From assembly GCF_042654985.1 (NCBI RefSeq), contig NZ_JBHSMT010000004.1, forward strand, positions 44,352 through 108,351: DNA of 64,000 bases, written 5' to 3'. Shown here piece after piece: positions 44,917 to 53,800 of this stretch. Each line of letters begins with the position of its first letter. Positions within the stretch are counted from its first letter, which is position 1. Both the position numbers and the translations under genes were made by a program. The notes below the pieces were generated by a model. That model searched no databases and was not told the DNA's origin. It was given only the letters and a program-made list of their open reading frames with translations. This DNA is from Paraherbaspirillum soli (GTDB lineage: Bacteria; Pseudomonadota; Gammaproteobacteria; Burkholderiales; Burkholderiaceae_D).

Positions 44917-45058
44917 GCTGACGCGATCGGGAATCGGCAGGTTGCTGCTGGCCATTTTCGGGTCGCTGCTGTTTTTTGCATTCCTGGCCAAATGCTATGC
45001 AGCCTATCTGCAGCCGGAATTTTTATTGGATCTGCTTTCCACGCATTTGATCTGTTGA
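44909..45058 (+). CDS. Small single-span membrane protein overlapping the MFS gene
   Basis: The frame of 49 residues starts inside the last codons of the MFS gene (ATG 44909, MFS stop 44914-44916). It reads MRKLTRSGIGRLL at the start, then a hydrophobic segment LLAIFGSLLFFAFLA and a short C-terminal tail ending in cysteine. The 8-nt overlap implies translational coupling. Small accessory subunits are known beside some oxalate/formate-type MFS carriers; this could be an analogous partner. No family was recognised. Confidence 0.55.
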   Translation: MRKLTRSGIGRLLLAIFGSLLFFAFLAKCYAAYLQPEFLLDLLSTHLIC

Positions 45059-45457
45059 TTTTTGAACTGGAAATAAGCTGTATAAAGTGTTAAATTTAAT
45101 TTCTGCATTGCAACATTTTATGCCAAGATACGGCTAATATATTGCATTAAATATGATGGGAATACGGCAAGAGATTGATCAGTACCGTCGTGCCGGATGG
45201 CCTATCAGATGTAGCTACACCGAAGAAACGAATAAGCAAAAATGAATAAGCAACTTGACAAACCAGTCATCATGACCGCGTTTGAGTGGCGACGTGAGCA
45301 TGCACTTATGCTGCGTCCATGCAGGATGTTCCGGGCCGAGTCACAGCAGAAATATCGCTGTTCGAATCGCATTTGAATCGCTTGATTGCGTATGACGCAA
45401 TTTTTTTAGCGAGCTGAAAGTTCTTTGTTCAAAAGACAAATTTTTAAGAGGCGAAAA
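45059..45457. other. Leader region upstream of the LuxR-type gene
   Basis: The stretch is AT-richer than its surroundings. It contains a 44-codon frame (45242-45376, starting MNKQLDKPVIMTAFEW) without a clear ribosome-binding site, followed 9 nt later by a terminator-like hairpin (45385-45407). It may encode a small RNA or short peptide transcript. No other gene is seen. Confidence 0.4.
45385..45407 (+). terminator. Rho-independent-type hairpin upstream of luxR-type gene
   Basis: The stem ATTGCG/CGCAAT (45385-45390 and 45396-45401, loop 5) is followed by seven T residues. It lies 50 nt before the luxR-type start on the same strand, so it ends a short upstream transcript or attenuates the regulator's leader. 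Confidence 0.6.
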
Positions 45458-46168
45458 ATGGATGCTTGGCGAGAAGAGCAAATACAGTCTTTGCTAACCG
45501 CGAAGACGGATACCGAGTTTTTTGTGACGTTGTCGCATGCGGCCAATGTATTGGGATTTGATTATTGCGCGTATGGCATGAAGATGCCGTTGCCGATCTC
45601 CAAACCCAAGGTGGTCATGCTGAGCAATTACTCGGAATGCTGGCAGCAGCGCTACCTGCAGGAAAACTATGTTGCGGTCGATCCGACAGTGGTGCACGGC
45701 ATGCGTTCGGTCATGCCCCTGGTGTGGTCGGACGAGGTGTTTGCGGTCTCCCGGCCGTTCTGGGAAGATGCGCGCGCTCACGGCCTGCGCATCGGCTGGG
45801 CGCAGTCGTGCTTCGATGCCCGTGGCGTCGCCGGCTTGCTGACCCTGGCCCGTTCGCATGACAGCCTGCAAGTCAGCGAGCTGCGCGACCAGTCGCTGAA
45901 ACTGTCCTGGCTGGTGCAGACAGCGCATCACGGCTTGTCCAATATGCTGGTGCCGAAGCTGATGCCTGAAACATCGGTCAATCTGACCCCGCGGGAAGTC
46001 GAAGTATTGCGCTGGACCGCAGACGGCAAGACTTCCAGCGAAGTCGGCGATATCGTGTGCATCTCAGAACGCACGGTCAATTTCCACGTGAATAATGCGT
46101 TGATCAAACTGGATGCGGTCAACAAAAACGCAGGTGTCATCAAAGCAGCCATTTTAGGACTGTTGTAA
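45458..46168 (+). CDS. LuxR-family regulator with autoinducer-binding domain (orphan)
   Basis: ATG at 45458 (AAGAGGCG upstream) gives 236 residues. The N-terminal part shows the acyl-homoserine-lactone-binding pattern: NYSECWQQRYLQENYVAVDP, with conserved Trp, Tyr and Asp residues near 60-80, then GRFW-like FWEDARAHGLRIGWAQ. The C-terminal GerE domain (LTPREVEVLRWTADGKTSSE) is complete. No luxI-type gene is in the window, so it is an orphan here. Target genes are unknown. Confidence 0.92.
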   Translation: MDAWREEQIQSLLTAKTDTEFFVTLSHAANVLGFDYCAYGMKMPLPISKPKVVMLSNYSECWQQRYLQENYVAVDPTVVHGMRSVMPLVWSDEVFAVSRPFWEDARAHGLRIGWAQSCFDARGVAGLLTLARSHDSLQVSELRDQSLKLSWLVQTAHHGLSNMLVPKLMPETSVNLTPREVEVLRWTADGKTSSEVGDIVCISERTVNFHVNNALIKLDAVNKNAGVIKAAILGLL

Positions 46169-46182
46169 ACGTCCAAAGCCTG

Positions 46183-46218
46183 GCGCGAGGCTGCCCCATC
46201 ACGGGCACAGCCTCGCGC
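46183..46218. terminator. Bidirectional hairpin between convergent luxR-type and OmpA-type genes
   Basis: Perfect 11-bp arms (46183-46193 and 46208-46218) with an inner CCC/GGG pair fill the 57-nt gap between the converging genes. On the plus strand an AATTTTTC run follows shortly after. Confidence 0.7.
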
Positions 46219-46225
46219 AACCGAG

Positions 46226-47269
46226 CTAATTTTTCTTTCCCCCCTGCACCACCACCTCGACCCGGCGATTCGGTTGCAAGCATGCGACCAGCGCGGCTTT
46301 CGGCTTGATGCCGGTGCAGGCTTCCAGCTGCTCCTGCATGCCGCGCCCTTCGGCGCTGATCGGGACGGTCACGCCGCGTGCCTGCAGGTAGGACTTGACG
46401 GTATTGGCGCGCGCCAGGCTCAGGCGCTGGTTGTAAGCGGGGCTGCCGAGCCGGTCGGTATAGCCGGTCACGGTCAGCGCGCTGACTGCGGCATAGCCGG
46501 TGGCGATTTTTTGCGCCAGTATGTCTAGCTCCTTGCGTCCCTTCGGCAGCAAATCGGCGTCGCCCGATTTATCGAAATGGAACAAGGCGTCTGCCGACAA
46601 GGTGAATTTTTCCAGCGCGCTGCCGGCCGCCGGCATAGCTTGCGGCTGCACCGGCGCGGCACAGCTGGCGGCGGATTTTTCCGCGCCGCCGGTCAAGTCC
46701 TCGGCGATCTGGACGTAGGGCTTGGCATGGCGCCAGCCGGCTTGCCGGATTTCATTCCCGGCATGCACCAGCTCGACTTCGGCACAGGCGGTCTGCTGCC
46801 CCGCGCAGCGGAAGCCGGCGTCCTTCTTCAATGCATCATATCGGGCCCACAAATCCGGCCGCAGCTTTTCGGCGTGGTTGACCAGCGGTGTTTCCCAGCC
46901 CGCGTCCTGCCTGGCTTCCAGCGCGCTCAAGATGCGCTGGCTTTCGCTCAGCGCCGCCTGCGGGAAATCGCCGCGGTCGTTGCGGCTGTATTCATGAAAC
47001 GAGACATCCAGCCAACACTGCGCCTTCGACAGCTGATAATCGGCGACCCGCCGGCCGCCATCGTTCAAGGCCTTGATCCGCTCCTGGGTCGCCCGGTACA
47101 CACCATGATCGCGATGAATCGCGCCGTCGCTGATCCGCTCCTGCTGCGCCGCCAGCTGTCCGTCCGGCGGCACTGGAGCGGCGCAGGCCGTCAGCGCCAA
47201 AGCGATGGCCGCGACCAACAGCGGACGGGCTGGAATCAATGTGGATGTCGATTGCAATGTCGATTTCAT
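46226..47269 (-). CDS. OmpA-family lipoprotein
   Basis: ATG at 47269 gives 347 residues with a lipoprotein signal ending LALTAC. A GTG at 47296 overlapping the previous stop is the alternative. The middle part is helical, with HEYSRNDRGDFPQAALSES. The C-terminal OmpA-like domain runs from about 230: LFHFDKSGDADLLPKGRKEL, VTGYTDRLGSPAYNQRLSLARA and the final QPNRRVEVVV. It would tie the outer membrane to peptidoglycan. It is the last of a three-gene operon with the barrel protein and the DUF11-repeat protein and is probably an accessory to their assembly. Confidence 0.88.
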   Translation of the reverse strand: MKSTLQSTSTLIPARPLLVAAIALALTACAAPVPPDGQLAAQQERISDGAIHRDHGVYRATQERIKALNDGGRRVADYQLSKAQCWLDVSFHEYSRNDRGDFPQAALSESQRILSALEARQDAGWETPLVNHAEKLRPDLWARYDALKKDAGFRCAGQQTACAEVELVHAGNEIRQAGWRHAKPYVQIAEDLTGGAEKSAASCAAPVQPQAMPAAGSALEKFTLSADALFHFDKSGDADLLPKGRKELDILAQKIATGYAAVSALTVTGYTDRLGSPAYNQRLSLARANTVKSYLQARGVTVPISAEGRGMQEQLEACTGIKPKAALVACLQPNRRVEVVVQGGKKN

Positions 47270-47292
47270 GAGTTTTCTCACTTCTTTTAATT

Positions 47293-50200
47293 TCACGAGT
47301 TATCGCGCTTCAGCGCCGGATTGCGGACGGTATCGCGGCCGCCAAAAAGATCTTCGTCAAACTTGAACCGGATCCGCAAATAGACGCCGCGATTGGTGTA
47401 ATCCGAGCCGGTCAGGTCGCGATCGTTGAAGCCGCGCCAGTTGTATCCGGCGGACAGCCACAGATTGTCCTGCAATTGATAGCCGGCCTCGGCCCCGACT
47501 GCGTACTGCTTGCTGCGACCCTGCGGGCTGTAGAGAACCGAAGTCAGCGCGCTGATATCCCAGCGCTTGCTGATGTCGTACGTGACCCGGCCGCCGACCA
47601 GGTAGGCGCTGTAGATATCGCGCCCGCCGTCGAAATAATCGCGCTGCCATTTGGCCGCCAGCCGGCCGTCTATCCACCACGGCCGGCTCGGATGATAATC
47701 GCCGTGCACCGACACGATGTGCTTGTCGAAACCCTGGCTGGCGTTCGGATCGCTGCCGCCCAGGCCATCGTTGATGCCGGCCGGCGGCACATAATTATTC
47801 AAGCCGCTGTGATCGCGCTGCAGCCAATACTCATAGCGTGCCAGCACGTTGAGGCGGTTGGTGTCGGTGTCGCGATAAGCCAGGCCGAGTTGGACCTTGT
47901 CTTCCCACAGGTTGCCGGTGTGGCCGCGGTTGTCGGTGTACAGCAGATAATTGCGGCCCAGGAAAGTCCAGTCGCGATTGATCTTGCGTGCCGCGGTCAG
48001 GGTCGACAACCAGCTATCGTTGCCCGGCCGCAGCGTGGTGATCGGCGCCGCCTGCGGGTCAGTCGTGTTGGTCTGCGTGACGTCGCGGTCCTTGGTGCGG
48101 CGCCACTCCAGACGGCCGCCCAACAGCCACAGTTCATTCGGCCGCCATTCGACGCCGCCGGTCAAGGCGTAGGCATCCTGGGTCTGGCCGCGATAGGCGC
48201 GCAGATACTCGGCCGAACTGGACAGCTTGACCGTGTCGCTGACGTTCCAGGCATTGCGCAAGCCGCTGGCCCATTGCAGGTCGTTGCCGGCGATGGCGTC
48301 GCGCATCCGGTATTCGGAAAACACGCGCTGGTTCGGCATGTACTCGTTATCCACCCCGAACACGAAAGCGCTGCTGTCGTACAAGCCGTTGGTGGCTTGC
48401 GGCGACGACAGGCCGCTGGCCCATTCGTATTTGCCGTACAGCCGTCCCAACTCGGCATAGCGATAAGCCGCGCCGACCGCCGCCCGATGGTAGCTATCGT
48501 CGGCGATGCCGTGCTCGTATTCGGCAGTCAGGTCGACTTTTTCGCTCACTTTGTACGTGCTGCGCGCACGCAAGCCGGTGCTGTGATACGTCACGCCGGC
48601 CAAGCCGTAATTGCTGCCGAGGTTATTGCCACTGATGCCATAACCGGTTTGCGGATTGAGCTGGCTGGCGCCGAAGCCGGTATTGAAGCCGAAGCCGGCA
48701 TTGGTTTGCGGATTGACCAGCAGACCGGAGCCGAGACTGAGCGGCGTGCTGCCGAAGTCTCCCGCCTCTTCCCTGGTATGAGTCAGCCCGAGGTCTACTT
48801 CCAGCTTCGGATTGACGGTATAGGCGACCCCTGCCGCTTCGGCATCGCGCAAGGCGCCGGCGTTGCGGTCCTTGCTGTGGGTGCCCTCGACATAGGCTGC
48901 CCATTGCGCGTTGATTTTCTTGGTGACTTTGAGCGCGCCCTCTTCCCGCCCCTGGGTCAGCGATGCGGCCGGATTGTTGAACAGCGGATCGCTGCGGCCG
49001 AAGTAGGCGCGCGCCTGCAAGTCGTCTTCCTGATGCAGCATTTCAACCCGCCAGGCGTCGCCGCTGATTTCCTGCAAGCGGCCGCCCGGCATCGCGGCTT
49101 GGCCGTAGCTCGGCTGCAAGCTGTAGGGATTGCCGTTCAGGCTGGCGCCGAGACCGCTGCCGAGCACGCTCTTGCTGCGCGCGTACTCGGTCACGATGGC
49201 GGTATGCTCGCCCGGCTTGAAACTGGCGTTGCCGCTCATCAGCGTATAAGGCGCAAACGGATTCTTGTCCTTGACATAGCTGCCGCCGACTTCAAACCGC
49301 TCGCCCAGTTTGAACTGGCCATCGACGCCGTAGACCCAGAACGTCTCGGCGCCGGAATCGACTTCATAGGTCACCCGCAACGATTTTGGATTGCCGTTGG
49401 CGTCGACCGACGGCAACGGCTGGCGCAGCAAGATGCGGCCGGAGAACGGCTCGAAACTGTAATCGCCAAAACGCTGCAAGGGTTCGACCGCCAGGATCAC
49501 CGCCGGCTGATAGCGGTCGCGAGTAATGATTTCGACCTTCTCGGTGCCCGACACCGCGTCCCGCTTGGAAACCGCAAACGGCCCCGAAATCCCCTGCCCC
49601 GGAAATTCTTCGATCATCTGCACCAGGCTGTCTTTGGTGACGAAGCCGTTCAGCAATGCGCCATCCTTCTCATAATGAGCACGGGCACCGTTCATGCTGC
49701 GGCTGTAATTGCCGAGATCGCGCTTGCGGATATCGGCGACGCTGCCACCGCCGCTGAACTGGCTGAAGCCGTCGCCGGTGTTGAAGTCGCCCCACAGCAA
49801 ATACGACTTGTCCTTGTCGATCCGCACATACAGCTTGGACGACGATTGCGCATCGAAACCCCGGATCGACGCATCGCCGTACACCGGGTAGAAATCCTCC
49901 GGCCGGATGTCGCGGAACAGGCGGTTGTAGGTGTCCTTGTCGGAATCGTAGGCCATCGTCAGCAAGGCATCGCCCTTGATCGTCCCTTTCAGGAAGAAGG
50001 CCGTGCGCAGCGCGCCGTAGCGCTTGCCGCCGTCGCCGCTGCGGGCGAAGCTGTCGATCTCGCGCTCGAAACCATCGTCGTGCCGCGCCGACGACAATTG
50101 CAGCGGCGACTTGCTGTCGAAATGGATAATCCCCTCGACCAAACCGACCGCCAGCGTTTCACGCAACTCCGGCACAAAGCTGATCACGCCCTGCGCCTGC

Positions 50201-50802
50201 GCCCGGCCGGCGCTGATGCGCACGGTCACGTCTTGCGGCTGATACGGCGCCAGCAGCAATACCTGCGCCTTGCCGTCGACCACCTTGACCTGGGTGCCCG
50301 GCGTAATGCGGTCGCGATCGGTCGCCGCCGGACCGAACTCATCAGTCGCCGCACCCGGGATCTGCAGCCGTCCGCCGGACGCTTCCACCGTGATGACGGT
50401 TTCGCCTTTGAGCGGCTGGTCCTGACGGTCCAGCACCGAGATAGTGAGGCGGGCCGGGGTCTGACCGTCGGCCGGCAAACTGTCGCGCTCGACTTCGACC
50501 CGGATCACGCCGACCTTGCGATTCAAGCCGTAGTCAGCGTCGCCGATACGCTCCGGATAAATCTTCGGGCCGGATGGCGGCAGGTTGCTGTTGCCGGTAT
50601 CCAGCGCCGGCAAATCGACTCCGCTCTTGAACGAAGCGGCGCTGCCATTGAACGTATTCACCGACTGCCCCAGGTCGCCGCGGAAACCGTTGAGCGTGCC
50701 TTGCCCCCATGCCGGCAAAGTGCCGGCGACAGCCAGCGCCATCACCGCAAAATGCATGCTGCGCACGGTCGCCGAATCGCTTTTGTAAAGTTCATTGCGC
50801 AT
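47293..50802 (-). CDS. Large outer-membrane barrel protein with N-terminal invasin-type Ig domain
   Basis: ATG at 50802 (GGGAGG upstream) gives 1169 residues with a signal peptide (HFAVMALAVAGTLPAWGQ, near 16-34). An Ig-like (Big_1-type) domain follows near 95-190 (LPADGQTPARLTISVLDRQD). From about 230 to the end there are many amphipathic strands (YGKYEWASGL, YRYAELGRLY, RVTYDISKRWDIS) as in a beta-barrel, ending GVYLRIRFKFDEDLFGG. The gene overlaps the end of the DUF11 gene by 11 nt. I infer that it is a surface anchor or translocator for the DUF11 protein. No TonB box was noticed. Confidence 0.8.
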   Translation of the reverse strand: MRNELYKSDSATVRSMHFAVMALAVAGTLPAWGQGTLNGFRGDLGQSVNTFNGSAASFKSGVDLPALDTGNSNLPPSGPKIYPERIGDADYGLNRKVGVIRVEVERDSLPADGQTPARLTISVLDRQDQPLKGETVITVEASGGRLQIPGAATDEFGPAATDRDRITPGTQVKVVDGKAQVLLLAPYQPQDVTVRISAGRAQAQGVISFVPELRETLAVGLVEGIIHFDSKSPLQLSSARHDDGFEREIDSFARSGDGGKRYGALRTAFFLKGTIKGDALLTMAYDSDKDTYNRLFRDIRPEDFYPVYGDASIRGFDAQSSSKLYVRIDKDKSYLLWGDFNTGDGFSQFSGGGSVADIRKRDLGNYSRSMNGARAHYEKDGALLNGFVTKDSLVQMIEEFPGQGISGPFAVSKRDAVSGTEKVEIITRDRYQPAVILAVEPLQRFGDYSFEPFSGRILLRQPLPSVDANGNPKSLRVTYEVDSGAETFWVYGVDGQFKLGERFEVGGSYVKDKNPFAPYTLMSGNASFKPGEHTAIVTEYARSKSVLGSGLGASLNGNPYSLQPSYGQAAMPGGRLQEISGDAWRVEMLHQEDDLQARAYFGRSDPLFNNPAASLTQGREEGALKVTKKINAQWAAYVEGTHSKDRNAGALRDAEAAGVAYTVNPKLEVDLGLTHTREEAGDFGSTPLSLGSGLLVNPQTNAGFGFNTGFGASQLNPQTGYGISGNNLGSNYGLAGVTYHSTGLRARSTYKVSEKVDLTAEYEHGIADDSYHRAAVGAAYRYAELGRLYGKYEWASGLSSPQATNGLYDSSAFVFGVDNEYMPNQRVFSEYRMRDAIAGNDLQWASGLRNAWNVSDTVKLSSSAEYLRAYRGQTQDAYALTGGVEWRPNELWLLGGRLEWRRTKDRDVTQTNTTDPQAAPITTLRPGNDSWLSTLTAARKINRDWTFLGRNYLLYTDNRGHTGNLWEDKVQLGLAYRDTDTNRLNVLARYEYWLQRDHSGLNNYVPPAGINDGLGGSDPNASQGFDKHIVSVHGDYHPSRPWWIDGRLAAKWQRDYFDGGRDIYSAYLVGGRVTYDISKRWDISALTSVLYSPQGRSKQYAVGAEAGYQLQDNLWLSAGYNWRGFNDRDLTGSDYTNRGVYLRIRFKFDEDLFGGRDTVRNPALKRDNS

Positions 50803-53800
50803 GGCGACCTCCCTGATTGATTTCCAGTTGTTGTAATGGGGTGTCGCGTTCGCTGATGGTCTCCGGTATTCGCCTGAGGTCGCGGCTGATGTCGACGTCG
50901 TGCTCAATGCGCGGCTTGACGATGGTTTGATTGGCGCTGTCGGTGCCCTGCTGCGGATAATCCGGCGCCTTGCCTTCGAACTTCAGCGCCGCGCCGCGTT
51001 TCTTCTCGGTCTGCGGGCCGGTGATTTCGCCTTGGGCGCGACGCGCCTTGACTTGCTCCAGCACCGGGTTGGAACAGGACCCTTCAATGAAATCGGCCCG
51101 TTGCAGCTCGCCGTTCTTCAAGTCCAGGAACAGGCTGCCGGCATCGCCCGCATTGCGATTGCTGCTGCTGACCAGACGGCTGCCGCGCGGCAGCGTGGTT
51201 TGATCGACTTTCAGCACATGAGTCTTCGGCGACAGGCCGCAAAAACTGTATTTGCCCTCGACGTCGCTGATCAGGTAAGTGCCGTTTTCCAGGTACAGGT
51301 GCACGCCCGGGATGCCGAGCTCTTCGCTGTCCTTGACCTGGTTGCCGTTGCAATCGACGAAGATCATGCCGACCACGCAAGCGTCGGTGGTGAAGACGCC
51401 GCCGACGACGTGCACCTTGGCCCGGGCTTCATTGGCGCAATTGGGATTGCCGTTGCGCGGACAAGTTGCCGTGACCCGGTTGATGCCGTCGCCCTGCATC
51501 GCGCCGACCCCGAGCCGGACCCGATAAGTCAGCGTCACGCTGGCCCCAGGATTGATCAGGTCGAGCGCGTAAGTCAGCAGCGGACCCGGCGCCCCATCCA
51601 GCCGCACCAGCGTCGCCCCGCTAACCCGCGAGCTGTTGGCTATCAGGCGGAAACCCGCCGGCAGCCTATCGACGATGCTCGGTTGCGTCACCGTCGAGTT
51701 GCCGATATTGGTCACCGTCACGCTGTAAGTCAGCATGTCGCCCAGCTCGGCTTCATGCTTGTTGACGGTCTTGACGACTGACAGCAAGGCATTGGGAGCA
51801 ACAATGGTGGAGGCCGCGCTGGCGCAATGCGGATCGCTGCAATCGCTGCCCGGCGCCATCGGCACGCCGCTGCTCTGCAGATCGCCGCCACCGCCGACCG
51901 AAGCGTAATTGGTGGCCGCTCCGACCGGCATGCTGGCAGCGACCTGCACCGGCACCGTCATGCTGACCGCCCCCGATGCGGCCGGCAGCGCAGCGCTCGG
52001 CATGAAGTCGAACTTGAGGGTCAAGCCGCCCTGCACCGTGCCGCTGCTGACCAGGTTGGCGACGCGCCCGTCCTTGCTGCTGATAGCGCCGTTCAGGCTC
52101 AAGCCCGGCGGCAGTTTTTCGATCAATTGCAAGGCGCCGCTGGTGGCCGCATTGCCGATGTTCTTGACAGTCAGCGTGTACTCGGCGCTGCCGCCTAGCG
52201 TCAGCGTGGCCGGCCCGGTCTTGGTCAGACTCAACAGCGGCACGTCGTCGATCACCGCCGGATCCTTGCTGCAGTAATTGGCATCGTTACAGGCGACACC
52301 CGGCGTCAGCCGCACCAGGTCGTCACGGCCGCTGATGCTGGCGAAATTGGTGAGGTTGCCGCTGGCGGCGGCGCTGATGTTGACGCTCAGAGTGAGGACG
52401 GCGCTGCTGCCAGCGGTAATCGCGGCGGCCGGGGTGAAGTCGAACGTCACCAATTGGCCTTTGACCGCGAGATTGCTGATGCTGCCGTTGCTGCTGACGA
52501 TAGGGTTGGCCGCGATCAGGCTCATGCCGTCCGGCAGCAAATCACTGATGTGGATCAGGTCCTTGCTAGCGGTGGCACCGGTATTGCTGATGGTCAGCGT
52601 ATACACCCCGACCTGTCCCACGGTCAGTTTGCCGCTGTGGCTTTTGACCAGCTTCAGGCTGGCGGCGCTGGCGATCGGATTCACCACCGGGTGGCAAATC
52701 GCCGGATTGGCCAGTTCGGCTGCGCTCGGGTGCAGCGGATCGGCCGGCAACTGGCATGCCGCGGCAGGCGGGCTGAAGCTGCATGCGGCGCTGTCATAGG
52801 GTCCGCAATTGGCGATGTTCGGCGTGCTGGCGACATTGACCAGCGGCGCATTGACGGTATTGCTGACTTTGACATTGAGCATCAGCGTCACCGCTTCGCC
52901 GCGCGCCAGGACGCGGGATGAACCGGCAAAATCCCAGACCACTTTATTGCCGCTCAAGCTGCCGTTGAAATCGCCGCCGGTCGCCGACACAAATGTGGCG
53001 CCGACCGGAATCACGTCCTGCACCAGCTTCACGTCGTCCTTCAGGCTCAAATTCAAATAGCCGGGATTGGACAACTTCATGACATAGGTCAGGCTGTCGC
53101 CGGCCGCCACCGGTTGGCCCTGGATCGAAGCGGCGCTACCGGTCTTGACCACATCCTTGTACAGCGCAGCAATCGGCGTGGTCGCCAGCACCGTCAGCGT
53201 GGCGCTGGCCGGCAAGGCATTGCTCACGCCCTGCGCGGTATGCACCGCACCGGCCGGAACCTGGTTGACCTGGTTGCCTTGGGCGCTGCCGACGACGTCG
53301 ACCTTGATGACGCAACTGCTGCCCGGGGTCACCGTCGCATTGGAAATCGCGACCGAGGTGCCGCCGGCCGTCGCCGCGACCGCGGCAGCGCCGCCGCAAC
53401 TGACTGTGCTGGCATTGGGGACCGGCGCCAACACCACGCCGGCCGGCAGGTTATCGGTCAGGCTGAGTCCGCTCAGGTTATTCGCCCCGCCCGGATTGGG
53501 ATTAATGATTTGCAAGGTCAGCGTGCTGAGTTCACCGATCCCGGTGCCTTGCACATTGTTATTGATCGGACCGTTGCCGTTTTTCTTGAACACCACAATC
53601 GGGCTAAAGCCTTTAGAAACCTGCGGACCGGCCAGCGGATCGCTGAATGTCAGGTTGGCATCGGCTGGACGGACATTGGTCGCGGTCGGGTCCGGCACCC
53701 CGCCGACATCGGTCGCCGTGACGCCATTGGCCAGGATCGAGTTGGTCGCCGTGCTGCCCGGACTTGCCGCCGAGTCGGCCACCACATCGAACGCGATCGT

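Noticed and set aside
47476..50820. 1114-codon open frame on the plus strand opposite the barrel gene
   Set aside because: It is the mirror frame of a high-GC coding region; its translation shows no domain or signal pattern, while the minus strand has a signal peptide, Ig domain and barrel strands.
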